From Strigomonas culicis (taxonomy: Eukaryota > Euglenozoa > Kinetoplastea > Trypanosomatida > Trypanosomatidae), in NCBI GenBank assembly GCA_000482145.1, contig AUXH01000518.1:1-13848 (forward strand): a DNA stretch of 13,848 nt, in the 5' to 3' direction. This document shows, in pieces, positions 9,191-13,848 of the stretch (its first letter is position 1; each line of letters opens with the position of its first letter). Below the pieces are notes generated by a model, which saw nothing but the letters and a program-made list of their open reading frames with translations, searched no databases and had not been told where the DNA came from. Both the position numbers and the translations under genes were made by a program.

Positions 9191-9519
9191 TTACATAGAT
9201 GGAGAAAGAAAAAGGAAATTGTAAACATTCAACACTCAGGAAACACGTGGGGACTACAACTGGAAGACATACAGAGCAAAATGAGGCGATTTATTCAGGA
9301 ACACAACACACTCTACGCTCACTTTAATGGTATTATTATTATGAGTACTCTAAGATACAGTCAGAAATGGAAAATATATAAAAAAGAAAACATCCAAACC
9401 AACATCAAGAATCATAAAAACGCATACCCATATTATGTTATGAATCCTTCCCCCCCTTTTTTTTAAATACCAATTATGACCCTGATGACGCCTTTTTTTT
9501 TTTTTGGCTTCCATCCCCG

Positions 9520-10677
9520 CTAGTGTCGCTCCACAACATCCTGCGGCAGCTCCTCAATCAGGGTCGCGTAGAACTGCTCGATATCGCGCAGCAGACGCAG
9601 CTCCTCCCGCTTCACAAAGCTGATGGCAAAGCCTGTGCGGCCGAGCCGGCCGGCGCGCCCTATGCGATGGATGTACTGCTCACGCGACAGTGGCAGGTCG
9701 TAGTTGACGACCATCTGGATCGTGTTGACATCGATACCTCGGGCCCAGACGTCCGTGGTGATGAGCACGCGGCTCTCCCCCTCGCGGAACTTCTTCATGA
9801 TCTCGTCGCGCTCCGCCTGCGGCATCTCGCCGTGCATGGCGCTCACCGTGAACTGTTCCTTGATCATCTTCTTGGAGAGCTGCTCGACCTTCTTGCGCGT
9901 GTTGACGAACACCACGGCGCCGCTGACGGTGAAGAGGTCGTAGAGATCGATGAGCGTATCGAACTTGTTCTTCTCCTCGTCCACGGCCACGTAGTACTGC
10001 GTGATGGTGTCCACCGTGATCTCATCGCGCTTCACTAGGATCTTCACCGGCTCCGTCATGAACTTCTCCGTGAGGCTCAGCACGTCCGCGGGCAGTGTGG
10101 CGGACAGCAGCAGCACCTGCAGCGGCGGGATCATGCGGTAGATGTCGTGGATCTGCGCCTTGAAGCCCTTGCCTAGCATCTCGTCCGCCTCGTCCAGCAC
10201 GAGCACGCGGAGGGACTGCACCTGCAGGTGCTTGCGCCGGATCATGTCGAACACGCGGCCCGGGGTGCCGCTGATGATGTGCACGCCGCCCTCGAGCCGC
10301 CGAATGTCCTCCTCGGCGCTCTTGCCGCCGACGCACGCGTAGGCGACGATGTTCATGAAGTTGCCTAAGTTGTTGCACAGCTCCATCGTCTGCAGCGCGA
10401 GCTCCCGCGTCGGGCTGAGGACGAGGGCCTGCGTCTGCCGCTGCTGCGTGTCGCAGGACTGCAGGAGGCAGACGCAGAAGGCGGAGGTCTTGCCGGAGCC
10501 GCTGCTCGCCTGCGCGACGACGTCCTTGCCCTCCAGCACGGGGAGAAAGAAGCGCTTCTGGATGGCGGTCGGCTTGCGGTACCCGAAGGCGTACATGCCT
10601 TTCAGGAGGTCCGGCTTCAGGTTCATCGCCTCGAAGGTGGGCAGCGAGGGCACGTTGGCCTGTAGGTCTCCTTCCAT
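9520..10677 (-). CDS. DEAD-box RNA helicase, eIF4AIII/FAL1-like
   Basis: The protein has 385 residues, close to the usual length of eIF4A-type helicases with little outside the two RecA domains. Motifs in order are the Q motif (Phe15, PTAIQ 36-40), motif I ASSGSGKT (57-64), PTRELA (89-94), GG (117-118), TPGR (138-141), DEAD (162-165), SAT (192-194), VVFVNT (255-260), TTDVWARGID (307-316) and HRIGRAGR (337-344). DVWARG in motif V and RDIEQFY near the C-terminus point to eIF4AIII (FAL1 in yeast) rather than translation factor eIF4A, which has LLARG. Eukaryotic eIF4AIII clamps RNA as the ATPase core of the exon junction complex; FAL1 acts in 18S rRNA maturation. In an organism with almost no cis-introns either nuclear role is possible. 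Helicase identity is certain; the subfamily is likely. Confidence 0.94.
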   Translation of the reverse strand: MEGDLQANVPSLPTFEAMNLKPDLLKGMYAFGYRKPTAIQKRFFLPVLEGKDVVAQASSGSGKTSAFCVCLLQSCDTQQRQTQALVLSPTRELALQTMELCNNLGNFMNIVAYACVGGKSAEEDIRRLEGGVHIISGTPGRVFDMIRRKHLQVQSLRVLVLDEADEMLGKGFKAQIHDIYRMIPPLQVLLLSATLPADVLSLTEKFMTEPVKILVKRDEITVDTITQYYVAVDEEKNKFDTLIDLYDLFTVSGAVVFVNTRKKVEQLSKKMIKEQFTVSAMHGEMPQAERDEIMKKFREGESRVLITTDVWARGIDVNTIQMVVNYDLPLSREQYIHRIGRAGRLGRTGFAISFVKREELRLLRDIEQFYATLIEELPQDVVERH

Positions 10678-10770
10678 GGTGTTGGGGTGTTGTGTGTATG
10701 AGTTGCACGAGTTATTGTTTTTTCAAAGACGAAGAAGAAACTAAGTGATTTATCCTATTGGTTAATTTAC

Positions 10771-10812
10771 CTTTGGTTGAATAAGAAGATGAGCGGTAGA
10801 AGAAACGAGATT
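10771..10812 (-). promoter_or_regulatory. Predicted spliced-leader acceptor for the eIF4AIII-like gene
   Basis: A C/T-rich sense tract (about 10810-10779) is followed by CCAAAG, with AG at 10772-10771. This gives a 93-nt leader with no ATG before 10677. A later TTAG at 10742-10741 would give a 63-nt leader. Confidence 0.5.
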
Positions 10813-10838
10813 CAAAAGGCTTGAAGAATGCAGAAAAA

Positions 10839-10858
10839 ACAACAACAACAACAGCAGC
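10839..10858. repeat. Short (CAA)n/(CAG)n trinucleotide run
   Basis: A run of about six CAA/CAG units in the intergenic region upstream of the helicase gene; it reads TTG/CTG on the sense strand. Confidence 0.75.
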
Positions 10859-10993
10859 ATCAGGGAGTGGGATAATAAAACCCCACGCGAAGATAAAAAA
10901 AGAGGAGCGAGTATTAAAAAGCAAACACAAATCCCGAAACGATTTAGTCTATGATACCATTACATGTATGTGTGTATGTATGTCTGCACTGTT

Positions 10994-13372
10994 CTATATG
11001 TGGAAAGTCTGCAAAGGGCCCTCCGGTTCGGTGTCCTTGCTAGGTGTTCGGTTCAGCCCTTGTATGGTCATGTGCAGCTTCGAAATGCTTGTCTGTAAGG
11101 CACTGTTATCGAGGCGGACCGTCTCCCCCTTGCGTGCTCGCGGGCTACTGTCGGCACTAACGTCAGGCGTCTCGAAGCACACCTCTCTCGGTGACGTGTT
11201 GGCCTGCAGTGGAACGTGCTGCACCAACTTGTAAAGGCCCTCGCCGACGTTCGTCTTGTCGACGAGAAACATGGAGTAGACCTCCTGCTCGCTCGCCGCA
11301 CTGCGCCGCGCGCGCTGTGTCGGTCCTTGTGCGGCCGCCGTGTTGTCTACTCGAGTCAGCGATGGCCTTACGCCGCGGTCCCAGCCGCCGTACAGACCCT
11401 CCGCGTCGCCGCTGTCGTCGGGGCTGTCGGCGCGCGGGCGGCCGTCCTTCTCCCGCTGCAGTGCGGCGCGCAGCCCGGCGATCACCTGCGTGCTCTTCTG
11501 GCACGCCTTGTGCAGCACCGCCACGTGGTGCTCGAGGCGGTCCCGCTGGTGCCGCAGCGCCTGCGCCTCGCGCGCGTCGTCCTCCCGCGCCCGCAGGGCG
11601 AGTTGCTGTGCGGCCCGCCCCTGCAGCCGTGCGGCCTCCTCCAGCGCCGCCCGCGCGGCCTGCTCGCGCGCCGCGGTTTGGCGCAGCCCCGCCAGCTCCC
11701 CCTTCAGCGTCTCGGTGAGCGCGAGCCAGTGCTGCACCTCCGCCGCCTCCCCCTCGCGCCGCCGCTGGGCCTCCTCGCGCGTGGCGGCCGCCTCGCGCTG
11801 GGCCTCCGCTACCTGCTGCAGCGCGGCGGCGAGCGCCGCGCGGGCCTGCCGCTCGAAGGCGCGCAGGAGGGCGTCGTGATGGTCGACCGCGACCTGGCGC
11901 GCGCCGCGCGCGGCTGCCAGGCAGCCGTCCGCGAGCGCCGCCGTGTGCGCGGCGTGGAGGTCGGCGATCTGGCGCTTGAGCTGCCCGACCTGGCGCGCGC
12001 TCGCCTGGGCCTCCTTCGCCCGCTCGTCGTGCCGCTCCTGCAGCTGCGTCTTCTTCTTCAGCGCCTCCTCGAGCTCGTCGGCCGTTGTCTGGTAGCGGCG
12101 CCGCAGCGCCTCGTGCTGGCGCGACGCCTTGCCCTCGCGGTCCAGCAGGGCGGCGTACTTGCGCTGCACGCCGTCGGCCTGCGCGCGGGCCTGCGCCAGC
12201 TCCTCCGCGAGCGCCTCCGCGCGCTGCTGGTGGCCCTTGCCGGCCTCCTCCGCGCGGCGCAGCTTGCTGCTCAGCTGCGCGCGGGTTTCCTCGGCGGCCG
12301 CCCGCGCCGCGCGCTCCTGCGACAGTTCCTCCGTGAGGTGGTAGTAGCGCTTGCTCTCCTTCTTGTAGTAGTTCCAGTAGAGGTCCTTCCACGCGTACTC
12401 GGCCGCGGCGCAGCGCCGCTGCAGCAGCTCGACGCGGCCGAGCAGCATGGGCTGCAGCAAGTCGCTCTCCTCCTGGCGGTCGCACAGCAGCGTCTTGAGC
12501 AGCACGTTCTCTCGCTCCAGCGCGAGGCGGTCCGCGTCGGTCGCGGCGTGCGCGGCCAGCGCGCGCTGCAGCTCCTCCTCGAGCGCCGCCACCGCGCGCG
12601 CGTGGTCGTGCCGCTCGTGCGCGATCTGCTGCCCGACGGTGTCCGCCTCGACCTCGGCCTCCGCCGCCCAGTGCTCGACCCAGTGCCAGTGGTGCGCGTC
12701 GTGGGCGAAGAGGCTCTCGGGGGAGGGGCCGACGAGCCCCTCGCGCGCGTCGGCCTCGGCGACGGCGAGGGCCGACCGCGCGTCCGCCTCGGCGGCCACC
12801 ACCGTCTGCAGCGCGACCATCTGGAGCCCCTCGATGCACCGCTTCGCGTAGTGCAGCCCGTGCAGCCACTCCTGCCGCGCGTGGAACACGTCGGCGACCT
12901 CGTCGACGAGCGTGGCCGCGTCACAGTGCAGCTCCGCCTCCTTCCCGCAGATCTGGCGGAGCCGGCTGAAGGCCTCGCGCAGCGTGTGGTTCTCCTTCTC
13001 TTGCGCGTCCAGCAGGTAGGCCTTCTCCTTCACCTCCGCCTGCAGCGCGTGCACGAGCAGCACCTGGCTCGTGTACATCTCGGTCAGCTCCTCGCGCTTC
13101 GCGATGCTGGCCTCGAGCACCTTCTTGATGTTGCGGTTGTCCTCGTAGAGGCGGAAGATGTCCTCGTCCTTTTCCTTTATGGCCGCGAAATAGTGCTGCA
13201 CCGCGACGTCGACCTCGTCCTCGAGGAGGGCCGATGGCGGCGACCGCTCGCCGCGGAACGGCTCGTCGGTCGCGTAGATGGCGGTGTGGTTGTGCGCCGT
13301 CTGGGCCGCACCCCCACCGTCGCGGTGCGGCGGTGGGGACGGCATGCTACGCGTGCCAAGCTGTGAGTCCAT
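10994..13372 (-). CDS. Large coiled-coil protein, function unknown
   Basis: The protein has 792 residues and I do not recognise it. The N-terminal 45 residues are disordered, Pro/Gly-rich with SP sites. A predicted helical region covers about 50-215, and a long Ala/Arg/Glu/Gln-rich region with heptad-like spacing covers about 236-640, broken only by short turns. Two aromatic patches interrupt it: HHWHWVEHW (227-235) and a Trp/Tyr-rich segment (326-346). The C-terminal tail (about 641-792) is not coiled coil and carries SP/TP sites at Ser650, Ser727, Thr735, Ser743 and Thr776. There is no signal peptide, membrane helix or enzyme motif. A cytoskeletal, basal-body or flagellar role is plausible for such architecture, but nothing proves it. 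General coiled-coil similarity to myosin tails or SMC proteins would be misleading. ATG 13372 follows two good candidate splice AGs. The frame is intact and ends at TAG. Confidence 0.85.
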   Translation of the reverse strand: MDSQLGTRSMPSPPPHRDGGGAAQTAHNHTAIYATDEPFRGERSPPSALLEDEVDVAVQHYFAAIKEKDEDIFRLYEDNRNIKKVLEASIAKREELTEMYTSQVLLVHALQAEVKEKAYLLDAQEKENHTLREAFSRLRQICGKEAELHCDAATLVDEVADVFHARQEWLHGLHYAKRCIEGLQMVALQTVVAAEADARSALAVAEADAREGLVGPSPESLFAHDAHHWHWVEHWAAEAEVEADTVGQQIAHERHDHARAVAALEEELQRALAAHAATDADRLALERENVLLKTLLCDRQEESDLLQPMLLGRVELLQRRCAAAEYAWKDLYWNYYKKESKRYYHLTEELSQERAARAAAEETRAQLSSKLRRAEEAGKGHQQRAEALAEELAQARAQADGVQRKYAALLDREGKASRQHEALRRRYQTTADELEEALKKKTQLQERHDERAKEAQASARQVGQLKRQIADLHAAHTAALADGCLAAARGARQVAVDHHDALLRAFERQARAALAAALQQVAEAQREAAATREEAQRRREGEAAEVQHWLALTETLKGELAGLRQTAAREQAARAALEEAARLQGRAAQQLALRAREDDAREAQALRHQRDRLEHHVAVLHKACQKSTQVIAGLRAALQREKDGRPRADSPDDSGDAEGLYGGWDRGVRPSLTRVDNTAAAQGPTQRARRSAASEQEVYSMFLVDKTNVGEGLYKLVQHVPLQANTSPREVCFETPDVSADSSPRARKGETVRLDNSALQTSISKLHMTIQGLNRTPSKDTEPEGPLQTFHI

Positions 13373-13406
13373 TCCTCTCTCTCTTTTATGTGTAGATCTA
13401 TGGCAA

Positions 13407-13472
13407 CTAAAGAAATGATCAAACGAACAAAAACACCACCTAATTATACAGATCTCTACAGAGAAGAAGAGC
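13407..13472 (-). promoter_or_regulatory. Predicted spliced-leader acceptors for the coiled-coil gene
   Basis: Two candidates exist on the sense strand: GCTCTTCTTCTCTGTAG with AG at 13457-13456 (83-nt leader) and a later T-rich stretch ending TTTCTTTAG at 13408-13407 (34-nt leader). Neither leader contains an ATG before 13372. Confidence 0.5.
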
Positions 13473-13770
13473 GGATGAAAAGAAACGTTTGATGAGGCGT
13501 TTTTCGTTTAAAGGTATCCGTTTCGCATCGTGGTAATAATGATTACAATGATCACACCTCTCTTTTTCTCTTATGATGTACTTTGTTTTTGTATGTATTT
13601 TGAATCTTTTCGCTTCGCAAGAGGCACAAAAAGCAATGGTGATATTGTGGTGACAAAGTCCTTATTTACATAGGTCGCCTGCACGGGCCACCAGAAGCAT
13701 AAAAAGAGAATCGATCTGGTTTTGCGCATCCGTCAACCATCTAGTAACGAAGAGGGAACTACGCCGTATG

Positions 13771-13822
<52 letters not shown>
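13771..13822. repeat. Long TA microsatellite
   Basis: About 26 TA units broken once by a TG near 13783, near the right edge of the window and upstream of the coiled-coil gene. Confidence 0.95.
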
Positions 13823-13826
<4 letters not shown>

Positions 13827-13848
13827 AGAAAAGAAAAATAAATAATAG

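Larger units (their letters stand above)
8920..9519. other. Intergenic: helicase 3' UTR and syntaxin leader
   Basis: AT-rich with (AG)8, a short TA run at 9060-9069 and T/C-runs at about 9450-9505. A plus-strand frame of about 100 codons here has AT-rich composition and runs through the AG repeat; I do not accept it as a gene. Confidence 0.65.
10678..10993. other. Intergenic: coiled-coil gene 3' UTR and helicase leader
   Basis: The shortest helicase-side spacer, 316 bases, AT-rich, with the CAA/CAG run and predicted acceptors at 10771 and 10741. Nothing else was seen. Confidence 0.7.
13373..13848. other. Upstream region of the coiled-coil gene
   Basis: AT-rich, with two candidate splice acceptors near the gene and the long TA repeat at the far end. 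It probably includes the 3' UTR of another minus-strand gene outside the window. No coding sequence is visible. Confidence 0.65.

Noticed and set aside
9158..9466. Plus-strand frame of 102 codons in the helicase-syntaxin spacer
   Set aside because: Starts at GTG, runs through the AG repeat, is AT-rich unlike all genes here and opposes the polycistron; an internal ATG at 9281 does not improve it.
11163..12869. Second minus-strand frame of 568 codons in the coiled-coil gene
   Set aside because: Ala/Arg/Gly/Pro-rich out-of-frame translation; the 792-codon frame has ATG, splice signals and heptad pattern.
11216..13366. Plus-strand open frame of 716 codons antisense to the coiled-coil gene
   Set aside because: Product is Leu/Arg/Val/His-rich without domains. 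In a GC-rich gene the sense codons TTA, CTA and TCA are rare, so antisense stops are missing by composition.
13771..13822. TA repeat as an origin, centromere or strand-switch mark
   Set aside because: It is a plain microsatellite; no change in gene direction is seen and the next gene lies outside the window.

Overview
The window reads as nuclear DNA from a trypanosomatid (Kinetoplastea). Seven uninterrupted, intron-free genes lie head-to-tail on the minus strand with none convincing on the plus strand, which is the expected layout of a polycistronic transcription unit. Coding regions are strongly GC-rich, especially at third positions. Intergenic stretches are AT-rich and full of homopolymer runs and dinucleotide microsatellites. 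Upstream of each ATG, on the sense strand, there is a pyrimidine tract followed by an AG, as needed for spliced-leader trans-splicing, and in the cases I traced the first ATG after that AG is the start codon I chose. A fused dihydrofolate reductase-thymidylate synthase and a kinetoplastid-type PRMT7 agree with this placement. I cannot name the genus. The high coding GC and Leishmania-like DHFR-TS suggest a Leishmaniinae- or Strigomonadinae-like insect trypanosomatid, but this is inference.

In transcription order (right to left) the genes are: a large coiled-coil protein of unknown function (13372-10994); a DEAD-box helicase of the eIF4AIII/FAL1 type (10677-9520); a plasma-membrane-type Qa-SNARE syntaxin (8919-7879); DHFR-TS (6902-5280); a mitochondrial carrier closest to the 2-oxoglutarate/malate carrier group (4265-3249); a PRMT7-like protein arginine methyltransferase (2854-1451); and a two-pass mitochondrial membrane protein with a Tim21/Coa1-like C-terminal domain (1097-183).

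The genes do not form a pathway. As is usual in trypanosomatid polycistrons, they serve unrelated tasks: RNA processing, secretion, folate/dTMP synthesis, metabolite transport, protein methylation and mitochondrial membrane biology. Control is expected mainly through trans-splicing, UTRs and mRNA stability rather than gene-specific promoters.

I found no mobile element, tRNA, rRNA, CRISPR array or clear unknown system. The most interesting points are the orphan coiled-coil protein with conspicuous aromatic patches, the Tim21-like protein, an alanine/proline-rich insertion inside the DHFR domain, an AUG-free multi-acceptor leader before the carrier gene, and the carrier lying between DHFR-TS and PRMT7, which I recall as direct neighbours in other trypanosomatids.
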